The translations under genes and the position numbers were made by a program. A stretch of DNA of 64,000 bases from the NCBI GenBank assembly GCA_009746045.1, contig RPFO01000034.1, positions 2,174,471 to 2,238,470 on the forward strand. The letters run 5' to 3'. The notes under the pieces were generated by a model. It was not told the origin of the DNA. It was given only the letters and a program-made list of their open reading frames with translations, and did no database searches. Shown piece by piece: positions 40,621 to 54,902 of this stretch; position 1 is the first letter of the stretch; each line of letters opens with the position of its first letter. This DNA is from Mesostigma viride (Eukaryota > Streptophyta > Mesostigmatophyceae > Mesostigmatales > Mesostigmataceae).

Positions 40621-40640
40621 TGGTGTTTCTTTAAACACCA
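40621..40640 (+). terminator. histone mRNA 3' stem-loop
   Basis: TGGTGTTT, loop CTTT, AAACACCA: an 8-bp stem with a 4-nt loop located 27 nt after the stop codon. Replication-dependent histone mRNAs end in such a stem-loop of about 6 bp with a 4-nt pyrimidine-rich loop, processed without a poly(A) tail. The sequence differs from the metazoan consensus, but size and position fit. Confidence 0.8.
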
Positions 40641-40644
40641 CCTT

Positions 40645-44800
<4,156 letters not shown>

Positions 44801-44803
44801 CTA

Positions 44804-44995
44804 ATTAATTAATTAGTAACATAACTCCGTTGGGAGTACATGTAGCACATATCCCGGAGAAGGGGCATATTAATTATTTAATTAATTAAAATCATAGCTC
44901 CATGGGGAGCATATGTAACACATAGCCCTGAGAAAGGGGCATCTATGGGCTTGTAATACAATCAGGGCGACAACCTGCAAGGGGCATATACCGTA
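44804..44995 (-). mobile_element. two nested retroelement 3' ends
   Basis: TTAATTAATTAG, ACTCCGTTGGGAGT hairpin and GAGAAGGGGCATAT at 44804-44870, followed at once by a second tail (TTAATTAATT), hairpin-like GCTCCATGGGGAGC and CTGAGAAAGGGGCAT to 44942. Both are 5'-truncated copies of the common short element. Confidence 0.7.
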
Positions 44996-45670
44996 CACTT
45001 GATATGCTGGTTGTCTCCTTGATATGTTGTTGTTTCGATTCACGAATGTGTTCAGTTGACGAATGTGTACTGTTCACACTAGCCATGAGACTGCATGTGA
45101 TGTGTCTGTCAGTGGGCCGTATCGTTTCCCCCTATTCCATTCCATCTGCAAGGTGCTCTCGTGGCTTATACTCAAGTACTCAACTTCAACTGTTGGTGAG
45201 CCTTGCACCTTGCAATGATGTTACTCTCCTTGCCTTGCTAATAACTGTACAAATACATAAATTTTGCGATGAAAAATAAGTATTTTGGGGGGAGAGCAAA
45301 ATGTTTTTATTAGAATGCGAATAAAAATACATGATCTTTTACAATCTTTTTTATGTATACGTGTATGAAGCAACCTATTAATTAATTAACACGTATAACA
45401 GCTCTACGTGAAGTACAGTCGAGTGGGAGGGGATGGATGGAGCTAGCTATCAAAGACCTAGCGACAGGGTTGTGGGCATCATGGCCCGAATCACAGTGAA
45501 TGCCATACTTGGTCACACGCGGAGCCCCCACTCGCTTGGGTGCGGTCTCCTTCATTACTACCTGCCACCTATCCTTGCGAACCATCTGCCGCCAGAATAC
45601 AGACATGCCAGGGGGCTGCCCGGCCTGGCGTGAGCCCATTCCGACGTGGGTAACACATATGCATGCCTTG

Positions 45671-46232
45671 CCTTGTATAAGGGTATGCCCGCGCATTTCG
45701 GACGAGATTAGGCAGCGTAGAATAGCATTCGCAGGACATCTTGCTCTCAACAGTCAGGTAGACACCGACCTCGGTCTGGCCAGCCCCCCAGCGACTTGGC
45801 CAGCCGGGGCGGCGTATCCTGATCATGACCTGGCCTGGCCCCAAGGACATTCCTAGAAAGGGTGGTAAGCCTGCGCGACCTCAACTATACACAGCACTGA
45901 GTTGCTGGCCGACGTACTAGTGGTCCCAGCTAAGTTTGAACACCGTATTTCCTCCCGGCTCTCTCTTGCTTGGACTGCTATGCAGAACAAGCAGAGGTGG
46001 AAGACTCATTGTCCAGGCCCACACGCCAGCCCCTGTGGGTCTGCCTCCCCCCCCCAGGAGGAAGGGGCGTTTTGCTGAGTAGTTATAGGATTTTCTAGTA
46101 GTTAGGTTATCCAGATTAGCCTAGAGTTAGCTTAGTTAGGTTTCGCGGCTTCGCTCACCCCCATCCATAAAGCAAAGGAATACGTGCTACATGATCTCCA
46201 TACGGAGTACATTTTATAATTTAATTTAATGC
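45671..46232 (+). mobile_element. 5'-truncated LINE copy 2
   Basis: Matches the last 500 bp of LINE copy 1: TTTCGGACGAGATTAG, CCTGGCCCCAAGGACATTCC, the CGGCTTC region, GTGCTACATGATCTCC and ACGGAG, then TTTTATAATTTAATTTAA. Several indels break the frame. A 6-nt palindromic expansion TGATCATGA (45820-45828) replaces TGA of copy 1. Confidence 0.8.
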
Positions 46233-46439
46233 CTAGCCTATCCCGGAAAGTCCACCGGCGGGTGGCGCCCCGGCCGCGCGCAGCCCGGCTGGGGCACGCC
46301 ATGTGAGAACAAAACGGCCAGGTTGGGCGGGCTTAGTTGGTGCCTGCCATGTGCCATCCTTAGCCCGGGTTCGTGTCTACCTGATCTGTGCATGCGAGGT
46401 GCCCGGCTAGGCCCAGGCACCTGTGCCTAATAGTATGGG

Positions 46440-47745
46440 AAGCACGTGACCTGGCCGTTGGCCGAGAAGCTGACCTCGCTGAACACGACACTCAACACGG
46501 TGGAGGCCCGGGTCTCCAATGTTGAAACCAAGGTCGTCCACAAGCTCCAACCCCAGTTTACGGCGCTGCACACCGCGGCACAGGCATCTGAGACGCACGC
46601 GGCACTTGTCTCTCGCCTCAACCAGGTGGAGGGCAAGTGCGGCGTGCTCATGAAGAAGCTTGAAGCCATCACCGCCCACACCGAGGCCCTTGCCTCACAG
46701 GTCCCAAAGATAGCGGAGCAGACGGCCACCATCGCATCCCAGCCACCCCGGGCCTGGATGCTGGTGACCTCCCGCCGCTCTCCTATGCGGACCTGCTGCG
46801 GACCGCGACCGCCTCCACCACCGACGCCATCGCTACGAAGCTCCAGGAGCTGGAAGACCTTCGCCAGGCTCAACAACAGGAGGCCACCGACCGCGCCCGC
46901 CGCGACTGCCGGGTGGTGCTACGTCGCTTCCCCCAGAAGCCAGGTGAGACGTCAACCTCCCTTGCCGACGAGCTTAAGGACCAGCTCCTTACCCTCATGG
47001 GCCTGGTAGGTGAGGTAGAACTGCGTGGGTGCCACCGCCTTCCCCACTCACGGGACAAGGCGGCTCCCCCACCAGTCCTGCTCACCTTCCCTTCCCGTGA
47101 GGACAAGCAGCGGTTCCTCTCTCGTCGCAAGCGGTTGCACGACCTCACCTGGACGCTGGACGACGACCTGACCCCCGCTCAGCAGCAGCAGCGCCGGCGA
47201 CGCGACCTGTGGCCGGAATACCTCCCGGCCATAAGCAGGACCCCCAGAAGCCCAAGGTGTACTGGAGGGGCGGGGACTTGATGATCAACCACAAGATGTG
47301 GACGCCCCCAGCGGGCTAGAATAGCTTGTAGCCCTAGCTTGACTTTGGTAGTCACTGCCGCCATGGCAGCCATGCTTAGACTGTTTGCCTAGTTGTGCCA
47401 CCTTACCTAGTCACGTGCACCGCAAACGCACGGTACACAACCAGCCATAGCCCGATAGCTTAGTCCTTGTACAGCCATGCTACGTCCTGGCTTCGATCAG
47501 ATTACTTGCCCACGCTCCTTGTTATGATATGCTCACACGGGTCTTATTGCACCCACAGTATGCCGGATCGTTAGCGTGTCCGTTTAGCTAGCGCGCCCGA
47601 ATGCAGCTGTGGCATGCCTTTGGCATGAAGGAGACTGGGGGTCTCTGCCCTTTCTCCTGTTGTGCACACACAGGGATTAAAAGCACTTCGGTGCTCCGTG
47701 ACTCCCCAACGGGAGCACGTGTTTTAATTAATTAATTAATGGGAA
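46440..47745 (+). mobile_element. ORF1-only retroelement copy with UUCG hairpin end
   Basis: ORF1 is followed by a 3' UTR containing AGCACTTCGGTGCT (a stem with UUCG loop), then GACTCCCCAACGGGAG and TTTTAATTAATTAATTAA. The 3' UTR differs from that of the element at 29786-32850 except for the terminal hairpin and tail. No RT is present. Confidence 0.7.
46446..47281 (+). pseudogene. ORF1 protein copy, one frameshift
   Basis: Frame one (46446 to about 46760) is a long coiled-coil (LTSLNTTLNTVEARVSNVET and following heptads). After a frameshift the second frame gives a linker helix and the RNA-binding part: VVLRRFPQKPG, ELRGCHRLPHSR, VLLTFPSREDK, SRRKRLHDL, TLDDDLTPAQ. Coiled-coil then RRM-like then C-terminal domain is the L1 ORF1 order. 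It would bind element RNA as a multimer. Best preserved of the three copies. Confidence 0.75.
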
Positions 47746-47814
47746 GCATATGGTAAATCAGCATACAAATTAATCCCGACGGCGAATGTGCTTGCTAATG
47801 GTATATTGAGCGCA

Positions 47815-49200
47815 CTAGACGTAGCATCTTGGTGACCGCGCCGTCGAGTTGCTGCTCCAGCTTCTGCGTCGATCAGCGTCCACGTCTCGGCTCCTTAGGT
47901 CAGGATCGTGAAGATGAGGCGACCTTGAAGATGTCGCGTTTGACAGTCCGGGGCAGGGCGGGGTTGCTCCAGTACCAGCGACGGTGGCTTGTAGAGCTGT
48001 GCCCAGGCCATACCAATCCGGGTCGTCATGTCGTCCTCGCAGTCGGGGCCGGAGCCAGCTGCCTAGCAGCTTGAAGCGACCGGAACTGGGGAAGGGAACT
48101 GGGGTGTCGTCTAAGAGGCGGAGCTCAGGTGGGGGCGGGCGGCCAGGCTGAGGGCCATGGCCTCCGTCTTGCATGGGGCTGATTGCGATATCAACAGCCC
48201 GGGCTGGCTCGCGAGAGCCAGGCAGTCCATGCAACCAAAGTTGGGCAGACGCTGGCTGCGCAACTTAGGAGAGTGATGTCCTCGGCGTAGTAGATAAGCT
48301 CAGCGAGTAAATTCTGCTTATTAGTTGGCCCCTCTTCCCCGGGCTAATTCTGAATCTTGAGGCCAGGGGCACGGCCAGCAATATGCTAGCAAAGCGGGCA
48401 TGTGCCTGGCGCACAACATAATCCACTACAATAATGAACAGGTACGGTGACAGGACGTACGTACGCAGCCCTGCCACCAGATGCCTGTCTGTTGTGAACA
48501 TGGCGGGGTATTGCCGCGTGTTGAGTGGGTACCGAGGTGGTCGACCCCTCATAATATGACATGCAGCTGAGCGGACGACAGCAAACAGGGGGGTGGGGGA
48601 CGCGAGCGCGGGCGAGAACGGCCCGGCCGGCCAAAGAGCGTCCCAGAGATTGAGAGGCGAATGCCTTGATAAAGTCGACGAAGATTAAGATGGCGGGAAA
48701 ACTACCAGGCTAGCTGCAGAAGTGCGATCTCCTCCACTGAGGCGGCGCGCGACGAAGATGGCCATGCATGTCACGGTGTTGCGACCAGGCCGGACCCCGA
48801 GTTGGCTTTCCCCCAGGTGTTGGTCGAGAGTAGAACGAAGGCGGTTGAGGATCACATATGCACATGAATATAAACTTGAGCGTGGCGCTCTGGATGCACT
48901 GACTCGATCCTCGGTAGTTTGGGGGGTCGTCAGGAGAGCCTTTGTTTTTGTAGATAGAGCATCACCCGGAAGCTGTGTTGCCATTCAGGGATAGCAGGGC
49001 ATCAGCCAGCAGAAGCCGGTTGCAGACATCGAGCACGGAAACTGCGTGAGCACCGCCAGTCATTTTAATCACAGGTGCGGGGAGCCGTGGTCGGGACCAA
49101 CGGCAGCGTGGTAGAAGCGGAGCTCATGCAGGGTGGGGGCGGTGCGTAGCTCGATCTCCGTGAACGGCAGTAGCTCCTCAGCTAGGGTCGGCCAGGGTCT
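47815..49200 (-). mobile_element. decayed LINE RT copy 3
   Basis: Minus-strand fragments match copy 1 in order: CNRLLLADALL (about 49030), LDQHLGESQLG, RPGRNTV, AIFVARRL (48700-48830), LSPYLFIIVVDYVVRQAHARF (about 48390-48460), FKLLGSWL (about 48060). Frameshifts, stops and 4-nt palindromic insertions are frequent. Confidence 0.75.
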
Positions 49201-49496
49201 CCGTAAGAGGAGCTAGGGTACGTGTAGTTCCATTCGGCGGCGCCGGGTGGCGTAGGCGGGTCTGGGACACCCAATGCCGGCGCCGGACGGTCGGGCGCCA
49301 ACGGGCCGAGCGGCGGGGGGGGCTGGGGGGCACCAAGCAGCCAAGACTGCCGGGGAGGAGTACCAAAGGTCCAGCTGCTGTTGCGGCGAACCGGATATAG
49401 CGTCCTGAGATAGCTCGCTAGCCGCTGCCAGCTGTGCGCCTGTACCAGCAGGCGGGCCGTTGGGCGTCACGCAGGCGAACCCACCTAGTTAACTTG

Positions 49497-50608
49497 CCGT
49501 CGATCGAGCTCAAGGACCGGCTTCTTACCCTCATGGGCCTGGTACGGTAGGTACGTGAGGTAGAACTGCGCGGGTGCCACTGCCTTCCCCACTCACGGGA
49601 CAAGGCGGCTCCCCCACCAGTCCTGCTCACCTTCCCCTCCCCTGAGGACAAGCAGCTAGCGGTTCCTTTCTCGTCGCAAGAGGTTGCATGCACGACCTCA
49701 CCTGGACGCTGGCCGGACGACCTGACCCCCGCTCAGCAGCAGCAGCGACGCGACCCGTGCGGCCTGAACACCTCCGCCTCAAGCAGGGCCCCCAGCCAGA
49801 AGCCCATGCAAGGTGTACTGGAGGGGCGGGGACCTGATGATCAACCACAAGATGTGGACGCCCCCTGCGGGCTAGAATAGCCCTAGATTGTAATCGATCA
49901 TTGGCCGGCAGACACAACTGAGCCATAGCCTTAGCTTGGCCCTTGTACAGCCCTTGTACGTCCTGGCTATTAATTAATTAATTAATTAGGAACATAACTC
50001 CGTTGGGAGTATATGTAGCATGCATAGCCCCAGAGAACTGAAGGGGCATATGGCCTATCATACATTCTAAGCTACTTCCTGCAAGGGTGGGAATGTAAAC
50101 GACCCTTGCTCTAGGTGCACCAGGGCACCGGCACCACCATGCTGTCTCAGGTTCAACCCGCCTAAGGGGGGGATTCTGGCACGGGGGGGAAGATCATCAT
50201 ATAGCTATACAAAAGCTAGAGCGTGGCATCTTAGCAGAGAGCAGCTCTCTGCATGGGCACAGCATAACTAAATAAAACTAGGCATCATCTGGAGTGTGGC
50301 ACATCATAGGCACACATGTACAAGATTAATGTCCTGGCTATGATCAGCAGTTACTTGCCCACACTCCTTACAAGTAATGATATGCTGACACGGGTCTTAT
50401 TGCACCCACAGAACTTGCCGGATCGTCTATCGTGTCCGATTGCTGCTGTGGCATGCCTCTGGCCATGAAGGAGAAAGGGGGTCAACCTGAGATCTCTGCA
50501 CGCCCTTTCTTCCTGTTGTGCACATACAGGATTGAAAGCACTTCGGTGCTCCGTGACTCCCCAACGGGGGCACGAGTATTATAAATACTTAATTAAAATT
50601 AATACTTG
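49497..50608 (+). mobile_element. ORF1 retroelement copy interrupted by a 360-bp insertion
   Basis: ORF1 3' part at 49497-49866 (LLTLMGLV, CLPHSRDKAAPP, LLTFPSPEDK, DDLTPAQQQQ), then the 3' UTR, resuming at 50331 and ending with AGCACTTCGGTGCT, GACTCCCCAACGG and an AT-rich tail near 50608. The interruption 49971-50330 is flanked by the 11-bp duplication GTCCTGGCTAT (49960-49970, 50331-50341). Confidence 0.78.
49971..50330 (-). mobile_element. short retroelement copy with target-site duplication
   Basis: Tail (TTAA)4 at the left, ACTCCGTTGGGAGT hairpin, CCAGAGAACTGAAGGGGCAT, GCAGAGAGCAGCTCTCTGC palindrome, and a 5' end at ACATGTGTGCCTATGATG. It equals the 3' UTR of the ORF1 element at 29786-32850, so it is a 5'-truncated copy or a SINE derived from it. 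Inserted into another ORF1 element. Confidence 0.8.
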
Positions 50609-50789
50609 CCGTGCATAGTGGTCGTCAAGGTGGGCAAAGTACTCGCGGATGTGGACTGTGGCCGGCTAAAAAAGTTTTGAAAAACATAAACTATTTTTAG
50701 TTCAGTAATGAGGTTCAATCTGTATATCGAATAAAGTAAGTAAAAAATAAGTAAATAATGATTCAGGCTCGCAAGCGGTTTGCTCGCAT

Positions 50790-50915
50790 CAGTGTGGGTG
50801 GGGAACCCGGGGTGAAAGTCGGCGGGGCGGACGCGGAGATTAGGCTAGTGCGGAAATCATCTATATGCAGACGACACCACCCTCTTCGAGGACACTGAGC
50901 ACGTGCAGACATGAC
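50790..50915 (+). pseudogene. LINE RT fragment with YADD motif
   Basis: ATCTATATGCAGACGACACC (50870-50889) encodes IYADDT followed by TLFEDTEHVQT, matching copy 1 (IYADDTTLIERPEHIQT). Nothing else of the element is recognisable around it. Confidence 0.7.
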
Positions 50916-51615
50916 CGCTTGATTGCCTGGCAATTAATACTGTTAGCAATTAGCAGGCCCATGAGAGACAATGCCCATGGGATTAGCATGTATACATACT
51001 CCGCGAAATTGCCCTGCGCATGGCACGCAAGCTAGTCCCAAGTACTTCCTTGCAAAAAGCTAGCACTAGGTTTTGATTACCATTAGTTTATTTTGGCATC
51101 AGTACTCCGATTATGGGTACGTACTCCGCAGCATCGGTAGCACATGCTCGAACAGCCTCCCCATGCAAGGCGCAGCAGCAACCTTCTACTAACACATGTA
51201 TTTAGGAAAGGCAGTCGACCCTGGCCACATGCCAGGAGCGGCCACGGACAGGGCAGGTGTCCCTCACAGGGGGTAATAACCAACAGCCCGCCTCTGCCGT
51301 TCATATTGCATACGGGCGGTTTTGATGACCCCCCAAATCCAATCGTTTGATATGCCTATTTTATCATACTGCTTTAACTTTTTGTCATCTCCTCAAACAA
51401 GACATGGCATGAATCCTTCAAAAATGCAGGCCCATACACCGGTGGTTGTCTCACTTAACGTACCTGCTTAGTACAACACTTCTCATATTTACGGGGGCTG
51501 ACCTGTTCACAAAGCAGCACTGTCTGAGCAAGCTGGACCATTAAAGCCAGACTTGCTCCATCTGACCATCGCATTAGTGCAGAAGCAGTCCTCAACGTAC
51601 TACAGCTCTAGCTCA
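50916..51615. other. intergenic, no gene recognised
   Basis: Includes the 3' flank of the CLU gene. No clear poly(A) signal or RNA gene. Confidence 0.5.
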
Positions 51616-54600
51616 TCACGCGCCGCCAGCCCACCGGGCAGCACCAGGGCAAAACACCCTCGCATTAGGGTTCAGCTTCGTGCCCCCCCGCATGTGGCCC
51701 ATCGGCACGGGTGCCATGGGGGCTTGCGGCATGGGCGGCTGAAGAGGCATCTGGTACCCAACCCCGCAGGGCATCATGCCTGGGACCGGGGCCATGGCGT
51801 CGCCCCCCATCATGACACCAGGGGGCGTGGGGGGGCCCGGAATCGCCATCGGCATACCCGCGAAGTGTGGGGGGCCGACCGGGGGCCCATGCAGCGGGAT
51901 GAAGTACGCATGCGGCGGCGGCGGCATGCCATTGTATATTGGGGGTAGGAAATTCGGGCCTGGGTAGGGCATCGGGGCGCCCGGCATTAAATGCTGCTGG
52001 GGACCGCAGGTAGGGTCCATGCCCGGTTGATAGGGCGGCGGGGGCGGGGGGTACATCTGCGGTGGGTACATATGGGCCGGCATGCCGCCCCCTGCACCCA
52101 TGTGGCTCGTCGGGTAGGGAACCCCCATGGGCTCAAACCTAGGGCCCTGCGGCGGCATCGGACCAGCGACCCCCCCCGGCGGGGGGTGGGGCGCCGGGGG
52201 TGCCAGCATGGGGGCGGCGGCCCCGGACGCATCCCCATGGGCAAACCCTGCCAGGTGGGACGAGTCAGCGGGCTGGCAGGATGCTGGTCCTCGGGGCCCC
52301 CCGGGTGCCTGCGTGGGATTCTTGCGGGTGGCAGCAGCGGCGTTCTTGGCCCCCCCTTCCCCCCGTGTTTGTGCCTTGTTGCTCACCTTCTGGGTGCGGT
52401 CTTTTGCCTTGGTCGGCGCTTCCTTCCGTGGCAGGCCAGTGGCCACTGCGGAACTACTAGCTGTCGTCACGCTCCCGGCTGCGCCCGCCCTCGTGGGTTT
52501 TTGAGATGCTTGTGGCACCCCCATCACCTGATTGTTGCCAGTATTCCCAGTATTTCCTGGGCTGGTCCCACCCGCCCGCGGCCGAGGCGGCGACGCGGCC
52601 GCGTCGAGGTACGAGGTGGGCGCGGGGCATGTCCCCGGAACGCCGCTGCCAGCACCCGCCACCGGGACCGTACCAGAGCCCCCCCCGGCTGTCGCGCTGG
52701 AACCCACCACCACCGCATGGCCAGGCGATGGCGCACTCAAGGGGGCGGCGCTTCTTTGGGAAGGTGGCGTGGATGGCTGCGGGGGCAAGGCGGACCCGTC
52801 TAGGGGCTGGGAGCGAACCACGTCCGGGCCGGCCAGCCCTGCTCCCTGCGCGTGGGGTGGCCCAAGAGGTGTTCCCCCCACGTGCAGGGAGGGATGGACC
52901 ATTTTTCCTGCCGAAATGCCGGGGATGCCAGGGGCTGCCACGGCAATTATGGCTGGCGGGCCCACCATGGGAGTTGGGTCGGTTGGCACGAACGCGGCGG
53001 GGCCGTGCGCGAGTGTGGTTGCATCCGGTTGCCCTTGAACGCCGACCGACGGCCCAGGCACACCGCTCACGCCCAGCACAGGAGCGCCCGCCCTGCCGTC
53101 AACGGCGACAAGGACCGGGCCCGTGCTTGGCACGCCCGTGGTGGAAGCCATCGGAGGGACCGCGGTTGGCAGACCTGGCACGGCGGTTGGAACTGGCGGG
53201 ATGGGGGCCACGCCAGGAACGGGTGCCATGGGGGCCAGCGCCGCAGGCAGCACTGCAACGGCGGGCGCGGGCCTTGGGACAGGCACCAGCACAGGCACCG
53301 GCATGGGCATGGGCCCGGGCGGCCTCATCATGAGATTCGGTCCAAATGGCACTGGTGGCGGTGGCAGAGGCGGCGCTTGCATCCGATGGGTCTCCGCTAC
53401 AGCAATTGGTGCCGTCGGCGCCATCATTGGGCGCATCTCAGCATCGGCTATCGGCGCTACCGGTGCAGCCGGAGAGACCACCTGGGGGTGGACAGATGCC
53501 TGGGGGTCGGCTGGCGGGGCCGCTGCGACACCACCGGCGCTGGGTGGCGGCGTTTGCGTGGTCGCTACAGGGATGGCATCCTTGGCCCCTGGAACAATGC
53601 TACCCTCCAGGGCCGCCGCCCCGGAAATAGCCTCCGGCACGCTTATCCCCCCAGCAATCGGGACCGTCGGGCCTTGGGGAAAAGGGCCTTGGGGGCCCAG
53701 GCGCATGCGGGCAGGGGGCGGCGGCGGCGGCGGGGCCATCGGGTTGGGGTCCTTGCTGGTGCTGGTAGTGGTAATGCTGGCCGTAGTTGTGCTGGTTGTG
53801 CTGGGCTTGGCGGCGGTGTCCATCGCTCGTGGAGGCGGCTTGCCTTGGCTACTCCTCGCGTACATACCGGCGGGGGCGGGCGAGGAGGACGGGTACAGCT
53901 GCTTCTTGGCACGCGCAGAGGAGTCCCGCCGTTGTTGCTGCTGCCGCACGCGGCCGTTGTGGTGCAGCCGCGCCTCCGTTACGTGCCCCCCCTGCGCACT
54001 GCCACCTGTCATCGTGCTGGATCGGACGCCAGCACTCACGTCACGCGCACGCAGGCCACGCCCGGCCCTACCCCGCGCCGCCACGCAGCACCACCCATCG
54101 GTGCTATTGTCGCTGTTATTACCACTTGCACCCGCCACCCCATCTTCTTGTTCTTGGAGCAGGACTGCGGCCTCTATCGCCAGACGGTCCGCCTCACACA
54201 TCCCCTCCACCGCGGCAGCACCCCACAGCGGCCAACCGGGCTCTCTGGCCGGTTCGCCAGTCGCGCCATCGGCGCTGCCAGCTGTCACTCTGGGGGAAAC
54301 CGCCCCTCCCTGGCTGGCCTCCCTGGCTGGCTCACCATCAGGGGCCGCTGTGCCCACGCTACCGTCCACCAATGCAGGGGACCGGCCCTCCGTGTTTGCC
54401 AGAACATGCGACAGCCTCGCTTGTGGCAGGCGTGCCTCTGCACGGCCCTCACTGCCTTGGGTGCGGTGCGTGCTAACTTTGACATCCGCCGCGCGGCGAC
54501 CCTCCACACTGCTGGCATTTGCGGTGACTGCGTGGTTGCTCTTGCCCTCTCCCTGCCCCCCACTAATCTCGCCGTTGCTCTCCTCTGCCTCCCCATCCAT

Positions 54601-54902
54601 GGACTTGCCATCCTTGGTTTTACCTTCCAGGGACTTGCCGGCATGTTCAGGGACCAGGGCGGACGCAGCACCTGACTCGTGCGCGGGCATCCGTGCGGCA
54701 GCGCTGGTGGAGACCCAAGAGCCCGACAGGGCCTTGTGCTCCTTGGACAGCAGGTTGGGGACACTGCCGCCACCGCCGGCACCGCCACCGCTGCTGCTGG
54801 CGTTGTTGTTTTTGTTGCCGTCAATGAACCGCAGCAGGTCCTTGACGCTCAGGTGGCCCTTGGTAGCGACCAGGGAGTTCTCGGGGAGGGCTTTGCGGGG
54901 GC
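51616..54902 (-). other. CLU C-terminal exon, proline-rich tail with PAM2-like motif
   Basis: Starts [30 protein letters not shown], the last conserved CLU segment, then about 1,040 residues of Ala/Gly/Pro-rich sequence ending in repeated PP, MP and GPP stretches. The last 20 residues contain [13 protein letters not shown] (51646-51684), which matches the PAM2 consensus (x-LNPNA-x-x-F-x-P) that binds the MLLE domain of poly(A)-binding protein. Confidence 0.8.
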
